From Paraburkholderia sprentiae WSM5005 (GTDB lineage: Bacteria > Pseudomonadota > Gammaproteobacteria > Burkholderiales > Burkholderiaceae), in NCBI RefSeq assembly GCF_001865575.2, contig NZ_CP017562.2, positions 2,108,001-2,172,000 on the forward strand: 64,000 bases of DNA. Reading direction: 5' to 3'. Both the position numbers and the translations under genes were made by a program. This document shows, piece by piece, positions 1-8,411 of the stretch. How positions within the stretch are numbered: position 1 is the stretch's first letter; each line of letters begins with the position of its first letter. The notes beneath the pieces were generated by a model that worked only from the letters and a program-made list of their open reading frames with translations, searched no databases and was not told where the DNA came from.

Positions 1-227
1 GAACTGCCCGCACCGCCGATGTCGGTGATATCGATCGAAGTGAGCTTCGAGCAATCGACGACGGGCTGAACGACCGACAGCGGCGTGTAGGTGAGCGCGC
101 CGCCGCTGCTTCCGCCGCCGCATGCGGCGACGATCGCGGCAGTCGCGCAAACCGCGATCAACGTCAGCACAGAAACGCTGCGCGCCTTGATACCCGACAG
201 CAACTTCAGGGATTGCAGCGTTCTCAT
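1..227 (-). CDS. Tannase/feruloyl esterase-family lipoprotein, N-terminal part (runs off the window)
   Basis: Only the first 75 or so codons are inside the window; the rest lies beyond base 1. The ATG at 227 follows an AGGAG seven bases upstream. The protein starts with a signal peptide and a lipobox (VAAC, Cys36) followed by GGGSSGG, so it should be an exported lipoprotein. The mature start, VVDCSKLTSIDITDIGGAGS, resembles the start of tannase/feruloyl esterase family proteins of Burkholderiales, which hydrolyse galloyl or feruloyl esters. The family call rests on this short stretch only. A gallate- or ferulate-releasing enzyme would suit the aromatic genes elsewhere in the window. Confidence 0.55.
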   Translation of the reverse strand, partial: MRTLQSLKLLSGIKARSVSVLTLIAVCATAAIVAACGGGSSGGALTYTPLSVVQPVVDCSKLTSIDITDIGGAGS

Positions 228-1203
228 ATTTGTTCTCCTGCGTGGTTGTCGCGGTCCGCTACTGGACCGGTGCGTGTGCTCGCGATGCGCATCACGCATT
301 CGCGATGAGCGACGCATGTCTTCACCTTCATGGATTCACATCTCCTCTTTTTAGTACTTCGGCGCTCAGAAACGTCTTCGTCGCGAAGTTAGCCAGACGG
401 TGAATGACAAGAAATCGCGGGTTAACCACAAGGATCAGCGATATCGGCGGCTCTCCGATACGCCGGCTCGTCGATCCAGACGATGCTCGGCACCCGCTCG
501 AGCCGATGACACAAGGACTGACGCACAGCGACGCGAGCCGACTCGACCGTGCGTCGACATCTTGAGCGACCGCCCGCCATAACTTTTTTAGATGCGAAAA
601 GAAACAGATTGAAATGCATTGGATCGCGATGAGTCGCGCCGAGATTTTCGAGTACTTCTGTAATCCCCTTGCAACGACAACCCGATCATCCGTGCGTGGG
701 CTCATGTAGAGAAGAACGAGACGTCGATCGCGGGTAGTGCCATGTTGTGGCGTGAACCAACCGCTATGTCCGCTCGCTTTGCGAATCAACGCAAAGAGCC
801 TTCTGTTTTGCTTATCGGCCCGTCGTCGTGATCATTGCAATTCTTTCGCCTTTTATTCTTTTTGCGTGGCGACTAGTAAACGTCGCGTTGATCCGACGCA
901 AACATAAAACTTTTTACTTTCAATGAACTACGACACATACCAGGAAATGATGCAATCAGCGCGCCGCTGTTCGAGTTCGCGTAAACCCCGCGATGGCTGA
1001 CAGCCTACTGTTCGATCAGTTGCGCTTTTCGGAGCGGCCGCGCCACTTCCTCATGAACATCGCGCCGACTATATTGAGCCCCGTTCACCGGTGCCCGGCT
1101 TGTTTTGCATCACGAAGACCAACTGAGACCTTCGTGATCCACCAAGGCGGCACAGCTATACGGCTTCGTTTGGCAAAACTAAATATAAAAGGAGATCGTT
1201 TCG
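228..1203. other. 976-bp gene-free stretch between divergent genes
   Basis: No convincing gene is seen. Open frames here (the longest at 328-789 on the minus strand) have no good ribosome site, unusual composition and no recognisable motif. The stretch is more AT-rich than its neighbours from about 800 to 960. It should hold the promoters of the lipoprotein gene to the left and of the porin remnant to the right, but no promoter could be assigned by eye. Confidence 0.5.
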
Positions 1204-1937
1204 ATGAAGAAGACGCAGATCGCGCTCGCCGTTCTCGCGAGTACCTTGATGTCGACTGCGGCGCATGCGCAAAGCAGCGTCACGCTCTTCGGCCTCATGG
1301 ATACCGGAGTGACGTATGTGAGCAACCAGGGAGGCAAAAGCAACGTCAAGATGGATGACGGCGTCAACGGCCCGAACCTGTGGGGCATCAGAGGTTCGGA
1401 AGATCTCGGTGGTGGCACCAAGGCCATTTTCGAACTCGTGAACCAGTACCAGTTGAACAACGGGCAATTCCCTATGCGGCGAATTCTTTCGGCGCCAACG
1501 CCGCCTATACGAACGTGAAGTACTACACCGCGGGCTCGCCGCAGGTCAGCGTGCGCAACTGGGGTCTCGGCGCGCACTACCGATTCGGCGCGTGGTTCAC
1601 CAACGCGCTGTTCACGACCGTGCACAACTCGGCGAATGGCGGCTCGGTCTATGAAGGCTCGGTCGGTGCGCAGTACCGGTTCACACCGGCGCTGGCCACG
1701 GGCGCGTCGTATATGTACATGAAGGGCAATTCGGTCGTCGACAATAATCATGCTCACCAGCTCGCGGCGATCGTCGACTACTCGCTGTCGAAGCGGACCA
1801 GTGTTTATCTGATGGGTCTCTATCAGCGCGCAAGCTCGGGCGGCTTCGCGCAGATCAACGGCATGAACAGCGCGAACGGCGCGTCGAGCGGCCAGATCCA
1901 GGCGATCGCACGCGTCGGCTTGCATACGCACTTCTGA
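1204..1937 (+). pseudogene. Gram-negative porin, pseudogene with internal deletion and frameshift
   Basis: The gene opens like a normal Burkholderia-type trimeric porin: AAAGGAG ahead of the ATG, a signal peptide ending AHAQ, then SSVTLFGLMDTGVTYVSNQ. The first frame can be followed to about base 1470 (ELVNQYQLNNGQF). The C-terminal half continues in another frame from about 1475 (NSFGANAAYTNVKYYTAGSP) to a proper porin end, GLHTHF with terminal Phe. Together the two parts encode about 240 residues against roughly 350-390 in the family, so about 100-130 residues of the central barrel are missing as well as the frame being shifted. A functional trimeric porin is not expected. An intact porin lies at 30693-31778. 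Confidence 0.85.
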
Positions 1938-2099
1938 TTCGACAAGTATTCGCGAATGGCCTGAAGGGTGAAGCCGCCCTTCAGGTCACGTTTGACAAAA
2001 TATTACGTTTTTCACCGCGGTACATCGCGTAGCATAGTAGGGCTATGTCCTGCGAGTGCCCCCACTCGCATTCGTCATTCAACCGCGGAGATTTCGGAA

Positions 2100-2501
2100 A
2101 TGAGTATTTTTGGTGACATCGTGCACAAGCTGTTCGGCAAAGCGAAGCCGGACCAACCTGCCCCCGCGACGGAGCCGACCCCCGACCCGGCCGCCGCACA
2201 AGCCGCGACGCCCAATGCTCCCGCTGCGCCTGCACCGCTGACCGACGTCGACGTGGCCGCCGTGATGGATCAACTCGTCAGCGAAAGCGGACAGACGTTG
2301 AACTGGCGCACGTCGATTGTCGACACGATGAAAGCGCTCGGCGTCGACAGCAGTCTCGACCACCGCAAGCAACTTGCGCAGGAATTGAAGTACAGCGGCG
2401 ACATGAACGACTCGGCGAGCATGAACATCTGGCTGCACAAGCAGGTGATGCAGGCGCTCGCGGCAAACGGCGGCAAGCTGCCGCCCGATCTGGCAAGTTA
2501 A
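2100..2501 (+). CDS. DUF3597 domain-containing protein
   Basis: A 133-residue cytoplasmic protein of unknown function. The N-terminus MSIFGDIVHKLFG is followed by a Pro/Ala-rich linker (residues about 20-50) and then the compact conserved C-terminal domain (LTDVDVAAVMDQL to the end), including LNWRTSIVDTMKALGVDSSL, typical of DUF3597. The ATG at 2100 was chosen over upstream in-frame starts because it matches the family N-terminus and has a GGAG about nine bases upstream. It converges on the gene at 2596-2868, with a hairpin between them. Members are described as LysM-associated or stress-related, but no role can be read from the sequence. Confidence 0.8.
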   Translation: MSIFGDIVHKLFGKAKPDQPAPATEPTPDPAAAQAATPNAPAAPAPLTDVDVAAVMDQLVSESGQTLNWRTSIVDTMKALGVDSSLDHRKQLAQELKYSGDMNDSASMNIWLHKQVMQALAANGGKLPPDLAS

Positions 2502-2537
2502 GCAGGACGAAGCAGGCGTTTCGCTGTGAGCGAAGCG

Positions 2538-2570
2538 CCGTCAACCCACGTGTCGAAACGTGGGTGACGG
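2538..2570. terminator. Hairpin between convergent genes, possible bidirectional terminator
   Basis: CCGTC-A-ACCCACG pairs with CGTGGGT-GACGG around an 8-nt loop, giving 12 base pairs with one bulged A. There is no T-run, so simple intrinsic termination is uncertain. It lies between the ends of the DUF3597 gene and the convergent small gene. Confidence 0.5.
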
Positions 2571-2595
2571 AACACATTGCGATGCAATCACGCGG

Positions 2596-2868
2596 CTATT
2601 GGGCCGCAGTGAGCTTGAGTCCCGGCCGCAACGGCTGGGGAGGCTCTTGAGGCGCCTTGCGTTCGTCCGATACCTGTTCGATGCCCTTTCTCGTGACCTC
2701 TTCGAGAAAGGTCAGCCGAGCCCGGTAGTAATCGGCACGCAGATGTGCGTCGAGCACGAGCTGTTCGGCCTGAAACAGTTCCATGCGCAAGTTGTTCAGC
2801 GCGCGTTCGGCCTGTTTCTCGGGAGTAGGAGCATGTTGTGAAGCCCAGTTAGCAAGCCACCTGATCAT
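2596..2868 (-). CDS. Small helical protein of unknown function
   Basis: A 90-residue protein I do not recognise by function. It starts MIRWLANWASQH and continues as a long predicted helix (residues about 15-65, rich in Ala, Leu, Glu, Arg), likely coiled coil, with a Pro-rich tail. An AGGAGG-like site (GGAGGGA) sits just upstream of the ATG, which supports translation. Similar short proteins are widespread in Burkholderia, but this is from memory, not a search. It is monocistronic and convergent with the DUF3597 gene. Confidence 0.6.
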   Translation of the reverse strand: MIRWLANWASQHAPTPEKQAERALNNLRMELFQAEQLVLDAHLRADYYRARLTFLEEVTRKGIEQVSDERKAPQEPPQPLRPGLKLTAAQ

Positions 2869-2972
2869 CGTGAATCCCTCCTTGAGTTCAGTGCTCTGCT
2901 GCGAAACAGGCTATCAAATTCCGGACGCGATGTGTGTTAATTCACTACCGATACCACAATGCGCGCGAAGCG

Positions 2973-2999
2973 AAAAAAAGCCCGCACAGCAGGCGGGCA
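2973..2999 (-). terminator. Rho-independent terminator for the Na/Pi cotransporter gene
   Basis: GCCCGC and GCGGGC (2980-2985 and 2993-2998) form a hairpin with a 7-nt loop, flanked on the plus strand by seven A residues at 2973-2979. Read on the minus strand this is a GC-stem followed by a T-run, placed about 135 bases past the stop of the minus-strand transporter gene. Confidence 0.75.
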
Positions 3000-3133
3000 A
3001 TCCCACTCTCCGTGAAAGCCTGTCACGAGGATGACACGTAGAAACTTTAGCGCTCGCGCAACGCGAACGTCCGTGTGCTGGCGATCACTTCCGCGTGAAT
3101 CTATCGATCGATGATCCCGGCGCCCGATAGAAG

Positions 3134-4825
3134 CTACTGAAACGCCGCGACGTTTTTCGCAATGGCCCGCGCAAACTGCGCGATCTGCCGGCCCTGCTCG
3201 ATCAGGTCCATGGCCACCCGGAACGTGACCACGTCCGCTTTGTCCGCCAGCTGAAGCTTCGCGAGCACGACCTGCCGCGCGGTCGCGGCGAGTTTGTCGA
3301 TGCCGGCTTTCGCGTCGATCACCCGCGCGATCGCCTCCGGATCGGGCGCCTGGATCGTGCCGATCGCCTGCTCGAGATTGCGAAGGACCGCCTCGGAAAA
3401 CTGCGTGGTCGCCGCATCGCGCAGGCGCAGCAGGTCGATCTGCTGCGCCATTCGCTGCTGCACGACCGTCATCAACGTGGTGCCGACAATGCCGCTGATG
3501 CTCTCCAGATGGCTCGTGACCTGCGTATAGCCGACGATCTGCTGACCTTCGTCCTCCGAGTGCTGCCCCTGCGATAAGCGGCCGATATATTGAAGAATCT
3601 CGAAGGCGAGCCGGTCGCTTTCCTTGTCCTGATCGAGCATCTGATTGATCTCTTCCATCGTGCCGGTCGACACCATCTGCGAGCCGCGTTGCACGACCTC
3701 GAGCACCTGCGCGCCGAGCCGCGTCAATTCGATACGCACGCGTTGCAGTCCGAGCGCCGGCACCGTCAACGACGACTCGTCGAGATACCGCGGGTCGCCC
3801 GCGGGTTGGGCCGGCTTCGCTCGTTTCGGCACGACCCATTGCGCGAGCCGCGCGATCGGGCCGGTAAACCAGATCAGCAGCAGCGTGTTCGCCACACTGA
3901 AAAGCGTATGCACGTTGGCGACCTGGCGCGGCGCCTCGGCCGACAGCCGCGCGAGACCTTGCAGTTCCGGATGCGACGGCGATATCCAGCGCACGAACTC
4001 CGCCATCTGCGGAATGAGCAATAGCGCGATCACTACGCCAAGCACATTGAACACCAGATGCACGACGCCAACCTGCACCGCCTCCGGCGGCTTACCGATC
4101 GAGGCGAGCAACGCGGTGCCGCAGGTGCCGACATTCGCGCCGAGAATCAGCGTGATGGCGGCTTCGAGCGGCATCAAGCCCTGGCCGCTCAACGCAATGA
4201 CGATCGCGAGCGTCGCCGCCGAGCTTTGCACGATCGCGGTGAAGACCGCTCCCACGAAGACGCCGACGAGCGGATTGCGCATGTCCTGCATCGCGTCGAT
4301 GAACGGCTGGTACGTGCGCAGCGGATGCGTAGCCTCCCCCATCAGCTGAATGCCCATGAACAGCAGCCCTAGCCCCATCACGACCCGGCCGATCTCCCGC
4401 AGCAGCTCGCGCGGACCGAACGCGTGCAGCACGAAGCCGATCGCCAGCATGAATGGCGTCAGACGCGAAACGTCGAAGGCGATGATCTGCGCGGTGATGG
4501 TCGAGCCGATGTTCGCGCCCATGATCATCGGCACCGCCTGGGCCAGCGTCATCAGGCCGGCGGACACGAAGCCGACCATCAGTACCGTCGTGATGGTCGA
4601 CGAGTTCAGCAGCGCGGTCACCACGGCGCCCGCCACCACGCCGCGAAACCGGTTCGCGGTCAGCACGCCGATCAGCGACTGCAGTCTCGATCCCGCGATC
4701 GCCTTCAGGCCGCCGGTCAGGAACTCCAGACCGAGAAGAAACAGCGCGAGGCCGCCGATCAACAGCCCGAAGATCCCGACGAAGTTCAATCCGCCGGGAT
4801 CGATGTCAGCAAGATAATCAGTCAT
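3134..4825 (-). CDS. Na/Pi cotransporter family protein (YjbB/NptA type)
   Basis: A 563-residue inner-membrane protein that should couple sodium to phosphate transport. The N-terminal two thirds carry two inverted Na_Pi_cotrans repeats, each with its conserved Ser-rich re-entrant motif (LLNSSTITTVLM and AIVQSSAATLAIV). The C-terminal third (residues about 360-560) is a helical PhoU-like cytoplasmic domain. The start at 4825 (MTDYLADIDPGGLNF) was preferred to an upstream in-frame codon because the extra 31 residues look non-coding; its ribosome site is weak (AGAGG). In relatives such as E. coli YjbB phosphate export has been proposed, so direction of transport is open. Confidence 0.85.
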   Translation of the reverse strand: MTDYLADIDPGGLNFVGIFGLLIGGLALFLLGLEFLTGGLKAIAGSRLQSLIGVLTANRFRGVVAGAVVTALLNSSTITTVLMVGFVSAGLMTLAQAVPMIMGANIGSTITAQIIAFDVSRLTPFMLAIGFVLHAFGPRELLREIGRVVMGLGLLFMGIQLMGEATHPLRTYQPFIDAMQDMRNPLVGVFVGAVFTAIVQSSAATLAIVIALSGQGLMPLEAAITLILGANVGTCGTALLASIGKPPEAVQVGVVHLVFNVLGVVIALLLIPQMAEFVRWISPSHPELQGLARLSAEAPRQVANVHTLFSVANTLLLIWFTGPIARLAQWVVPKRAKPAQPAGDPRYLDESSLTVPALGLQRVRIELTRLGAQVLEVVQRGSQMVSTGTMEEINQMLDQDKESDRLAFEILQYIGRLSQGQHSEDEGQQIVGYTQVTSHLESISGIVGTTLMTVVQQRMAQQIDLLRLRDAATTQFSEAVLRNLEQAIGTIQAPDPEAIARVIDAKAGIDKLAATARQVVLAKLQLADKADVVTFRVAMDLIEQGRQIAQFARAIAKNVAAFQ

Positions 4826-5202
4826 CCCGATGTGCCTCTGATGATCACGCAAATAGACGCAGGAACGATGGACGGCTATGCGCCCCGAATCGGCGATCGT
4901 GCAGGCAGTCTCTTGCACTGTGTCCGGGGCACCTACTTAAGGCCAACGCCAAGGGTAAGAGGAAGACGGCGCGCAGGCAAGGACAGCAGGCCGGCCGGCG
5001 GGATCGGGCCGCGCGGAGTTCGCAAAGCGCTCATGCCGCAATCAACGCAAATCATTGCGCCGTCAAGCAACGATTCCACCCTCCTGATTCGGCAGTTAAC
5101 CCCTAGGTGAAAATGCCCATCGTGCCGCTCGTTGGCGGCTGCCAATAATAGCTTCATCCTCCAATCAAATTCGCTCCAACTCACGCTAAACAAGGAGGAC
5201 TT
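4826..5202. other. Gene-free stretch upstream of phaB and the transporter
   Basis: About 380 bases between divergent genes, with no supported gene. The long open frame on the minus strand here and across phaB is a shadow of phaB. It should carry both promoters; the phaB side ends in a strong AAGGAGG ribosome site. Confidence 0.5.
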
Positions 5203-5943
5203 ATGGCAAATCGAATTGCATATGTAACCGGCGGGATGGGTGGTATCGGAACCGCCATCTGCCAGCGCTTGCATAAAGAGAACTACACCGTCATCGCGGG
5301 CTGCGGCCCGAACTCGACGCGCAAAGCCCGATGGCTGGAAGAACAGAAAGCGCTCGGCTACAACTTCGTCGCATCGGAAGGTAACGTCGCCGATTGGGAA
5401 TCCACCACGAAAGCGTTCGAGAAGGTCAAGAATGAGGTCGGTGAAGTCGACGTGCTCGTCAACAACGCGGGCATCACGCGCGACGGCATGTTCCGCAAGA
5501 TGACGTACGAAGACTGGCAAGCGGTGATCGACACCAATCTCACGAGCCTGTTCAACGTGACCAAGCAGGTCATCGAGGGCATGGTCGAACGAGGCTTTGG
5601 GCGCATTGTCAATATCTCGTCGGTCAACGGTCAGAAAGGCCAGTTCGGGCAAACCAACTACTCCACGGCCAAGGCCGGCATTCACGGCTTCACGATGTCG
5701 CTCGCGCAGGAAGTGGCCACCAAGAACGTGACCGTCAACACCGTGTCGCCGGGCTACATCGGCACCGACATGGTCAAGGCCATCCGCCCGGAGGTGCTGG
5801 AAAAAATCGTCGCGACGATTCCGGTGCGGCGTCTCGGCACGCCGGATGAAATCGCGTCGATCGTCGCGTGGATCGCGTCCGATGAGGCGGGCTTTGCGAC
5901 CGGGGCGGATTTCTCGCTGAACGGCGGTCTGCACATGGGCTAA
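5203..5943 (+). CDS. phaB: Acetoacetyl-CoA reductase PhaB
   Basis: A 246-residue short-chain dehydrogenase, exactly the family length. It reduces acetoacetyl-CoA to (R)-3-hydroxybutyryl-CoA with NADPH for polyhydroxybutyrate synthesis. Visible signatures are the nucleotide loop TGGMGGIG (residues 9-16), NNAG, the catalytic Ser in NISSVNG, and Tyr153/Lys157 in YSTAK. The C-terminus SLNGGLHMG is typical of PhaB. The ATG follows AAGGAGG at ideal spacing. No phaC or phaA is adjacent, so this is a stand-alone, probably second, copy. A GC-rich hairpin follows the stop. Confidence 0.93.
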   Translation: MANRIAYVTGGMGGIGTAICQRLHKENYTVIAGCGPNSTRKARWLEEQKALGYNFVASEGNVADWESTTKAFEKVKNEVGEVDVLVNNAGITRDGMFRKMTYEDWQAVIDTNLTSLFNVTKQVIEGMVERGFGRIVNISSVNGQKGQFGQTNYSTAKAGIHGFTMSLAQEVATKNVTVNTVSPGYIGTDMVKAIRPEVLEKIVATIPVRRLGTPDEIASIVAWIASDEAGFATGADFSLNGGLHMG

Positions 5944-5951
5944 CGGGAACG

Positions 5952-5972
5952 GCGCCGCGTGGGATGCGGCGC
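5952..5972. terminator. Hairpin between phaB and the cytochrome operon
   Basis: GCGCCGC (5952-5958) pairs perfectly with GCGGCGC (5966-5972) around a 7-nt loop. It lies nine bases after the phaB stop and 28 bases before the end of the convergent cytochrome gene. There is no clear T-run. Confidence 0.5.
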
Positions 5973-6000
5973 AACCCCGCATAACCAGGCCAGTCGGCGC

Positions 6001-7356
6001 TTATTTATGCAATGCGTCGCGCACGCTCGACACGTCGTTTCGCGTCACCGGTCGAGCCGTATTTCCCCATGTATTTCGAACAAACGTGAGCACGCGCGCC
6101 ATTTCGGTATCCGTCAGCTTGCCGGCGAAAGACGGCATCTTGCGCGGCTTCGGTCCCGACTCGGTATGAGGACTGCTCCCCCCTTCGACCAGCAAGCGCA
6201 CCAGTGACACGCTCGACGCCGACAACACCGCGGGGTTGCCCGCGAGGCGCGGATACTTTTGCGGCACCCCGGCCCCATCCATCTGATGACAGCGCGCGCA
6301 ATATGACGCGTAAATGCCCGCGCCGGGTCTTTCGACATCCCCCGTTTTCAGCGCCTGCACGGTTTGTTGCGCGGCGCTCGAGCGCGCATTGAAATAGCCG
6401 CTTGGCGCGCGTGGCGGCAGGCTCTTCAGATACGCGGCGATCGCGGCGAGATCGTCGTCGTTCAGGTACTGCGTGCTGTCTTCGACGACTTGCACCATGC
6501 TGCCGAACGGGATGAGTCCGTCACCGTGGCCGTTTCGAAGGAACGCGACGATGTCGGTCGCGGAACTGCGGCCGAGCCCCGAGCCCTCGTCGCCGGTCAG
6601 GTTCGCCGCGAACCAGTGATCGTTGGTGCCCCCGGTCAGATAGGCCGACGCCGACCCGTCATAGCCGCGCTCTTCATAGCCGGGTCCGCGCGGCGTGTGG
6701 CAGGCGCCGCAATGGCCGAGCGATTGCACCAGATACGCGCCGCGATTCCATTGCGCATCGCGTTTCGGATCGGCTTTGAACTGGCTTTTCGGCGCGAACA
6801 CCCAGTCCCAGAACATCAACACCCAGCGCTGGTTGAACGGAAACGGCAAGCGCGTTGGCGGGGCCGGCACGGCGACCGGCTGCACGCCGTGCATGAAGTA
6901 CGCATACAGCGCGTGCATGTCGTCATCGGTAATCTTCGCGAACGACGGGTACGGCATCGCCGGATAAAGCCGCTTGCCACCGGGCGCAATGCCTTCGCGC
7001 ACCGCGCGCGCGAAGTCGTCATAGCTATAACGGCCGATGCCGTATTGCGGGTCTGGCGTGATGTTCGACGTATAGATGGTGCCGAACGGTGATCCGATGC
7101 CGAGGCCCCCCGCAAACGGCGGCGTAGCGACTGGCGCCGCGCCCGGATGCGCGACGCGAGGCGCGGCCGTGTGGCAGCCGGCGCAATCGGCGGCTTTGGC
7201 GAGGTATGCGCCGCGCGCGACCTGCGCGGCGTCCGTGGATGCGCTTGCGGTGTTCGCGGTGGCGTCGCCCGCGGCCGCGTTTGCCGTCGCGGTTATCGCC
7301 AGCGCGCATGCGGCGGCGATCGCGAAGCTGACCGAGTGGAACAGGTCGTGCTTCAT
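6001..7356 (-). CDS. Three-haem cytochrome c
   Basis: A 451-residue exported cytochrome with a signal peptide (cut near ATANAAA) and three CxxCH haem sites: CAGCH, CGACH and CARCH. The three-domain layout and length match the membrane-associated cytochrome subunits of alcohol and gluconate dehydrogenases, which pass electrons to the respiratory chain. Here it is the last gene of an oxidase operon and so may feed electrons to the caa3 oxidase. Its ATG overlaps the stop of the upstream membrane protein gene by one base (TGATG). No partner dehydrogenase is nearby. Confidence 0.85.
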   Translation of the reverse strand: MKHDLFHSVSFAIAAACALAITATANAAAGDATANTASASTDAAQVARGAYLAKAADCAGCHTAAPRVAHPGAAPVATPPFAGGLGIGSPFGTIYTSNITPDPQYGIGRYSYDDFARAVREGIAPGGKRLYPAMPYPSFAKITDDDMHALYAYFMHGVQPVAVPAPPTRLPFPFNQRWVLMFWDWVFAPKSQFKADPKRDAQWNRGAYLVQSLGHCGACHTPRGPGYEERGYDGSASAYLTGGTNDHWFAANLTGDEGSGLGRSSATDIVAFLRNGHGDGLIPFGSMVQVVEDSTQYLNDDDLAAIAAYLKSLPPRAPSGYFNARSSAAQQTVQALKTGDVERPGAGIYASYCARCHQMDGAGVPQKYPRLAGNPAVLSASSVSLVRLLVEGGSSPHTESGPKPRKMPSFAGKLTDTEMARVLTFVRNTWGNTARPVTRNDVSSVRDALHK

Positions 7357-7772
7357 CACCACCACCTGCACGGCGACACGATCGCGATCGCGATGTCCGT
7401 GGCGATCAATGCGAACAGAAACAGCGCGCTGCACATCACCGCGACGCGCGTCAGAAACCAGTCGAGTTCGGCACGCGTGCGGCGCTCGCGGTTCAGCGCG
7501 CCCAGTTGCAGCGGCCCGACGCGGCGAAGATTGCGCCACGCGAGCCACGTGCCGAAGGCGCCCGCGATCAGACACAGCGCGCCGAGCGCGACGATCGCAG
7601 GACGCATCCACGGCACCAGCGGTGCGCCGAGCGGATGGTTGTACGGATAGCAGGCCTGTGCGGCGAGCGTTTCCGCGAACATCATCTGCAACATCCACGC
7701 GAACGGCGCCGCGAACAGACCGATCAGCACGTAAGGCATCGAGATGCGCGAGTCCCTGTGCACCGTCGTCAT
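7356..7772 (-). CDS. Four-helix membrane protein in the oxidase operon
   Basis: A 138-residue integral membrane protein of unknown function. Hydrophobic segments lie near residues 10-30, 50-75 and 110-135, with a conserved-looking middle (CYPYNHPLG) and a positively charged loop (RRVGPLQLGALNRERRTR). It overlaps subunit III by four bases and touches the cytochrome gene, so it is translated with them. Small membrane proteins at this position in alternative caa3-type operons are usually called oxidase-associated, but no assembly or catalytic role can be read from the sequence. Confidence 0.7.
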   Translation of the reverse strand: MTTVHRDSRISMPYVLIGLFAAPFAWMLQMMFAETLAAQACYPYNHPLGAPLVPWMRPAIVALGALCLIAGAFGTWLAWRNLRRVGPLQLGALNRERRTRAELDWFLTRVAVMCSALFLFALIATDIAIAIVSPCRWW

Positions 7773-8410
7773 GACCACTCCCGGAACAGATAGGGCGTGA
7801 GATAGAGCGTGCTGAAAATGAACAGCCACACGACATCGACGAAGTGCCAATACAGCCCGCCGATCGACAGCGCCGCGCAGCGCTTGTCGTCGAAATAGCC
7901 GAGCGCGGTCCAGATCAGCAAAAGCGTCAGCACGACGATGCCGACCAGCACGTGCGCCATATGAAAGCCGGTAATCGTGAAGTACAACGAGCCATAGAGA
8001 TGCGAGGTCAGGCCATACGGATGGTTGTGCCATTCGCGCAACTGGATGCCCATGAAGATGCACCCCAGCACGATGCCGACCGCCATCGACGCGACACCCA
8101 GCCGCAACCGCCGCCGACGCACGCAGCGCTCGCAGAACCAGACGAACACGCTGCTCGATAGCAGAATGATCGTATTCGCGCCGCCGAGCCCGAGCTTGGG
8201 CAAGCCCTCGGGCGGCCAATGCTGCTGGCTCTGCGACGCCAGATACAGATACGAGAAGATCAGATAGCCGAACAGCGCCCCTTCGGTCGTAATCAGCGTG
8301 AAGCAGCCCCACCAGCCGCTCGATCGCTCGCCCGCGCTGCCGACCGGCAACGGACGCGTGGTTTCGTCCGGTTCGCTCGACGAGCGATTCAGATCCAGCG
8401 CATCGCTCAT
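7769..8410 (-). CDS. ctaE: Cytochrome c oxidase subunit III
   Basis: A 213-residue polytopic subunit III of a haem-copper oxidase. It shows the family's Glu in LITTEGALFG, the motif GSLYFTITGFHMAHVLVGI and the C-terminal signature YWHFVDVVWLFIFSTLYL. The ATG at 8410 was chosen because a GGGAGG lies five bases upstream; the upstream in-frame start would overlap that site. It starts one base after the subunit I stop and overlaps the next gene by ATGA. The five-helix length suits caa3-type enzymes. Confidence 0.9.
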   Translation of the reverse strand: MSDALDLNRSSSEPDETTRPLPVGSAGERSSGWWGCFTLITTEGALFGYLIFSYLYLASQSQQHWPPEGLPKLGLGGANTIILLSSSVFVWFCERCVRRRRLRLGVASMAVGIVLGCIFMGIQLREWHNHPYGLTSHLYGSLYFTITGFHMAHVLVGIVVLTLLLIWTALGYFDDKRCAALSIGGLYWHFVDVVWLFIFSTLYLTPYLFREWS

Positions 8411-8411
8411 G

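Noticed and set aside
328..789. 153-residue open frame on the minus strand upstream of the porin remnant
   Set aside because: No ribosome site, erratic amino-acid composition and no recognisable motif; another overlapping frame is equally open.
4933..5982. Long minus-strand open frame opposite phaB
   Set aside because: It is the mirror of phaB, whose sequence is fully accounted for; high-GC coding genes often leave such antisense frames open.
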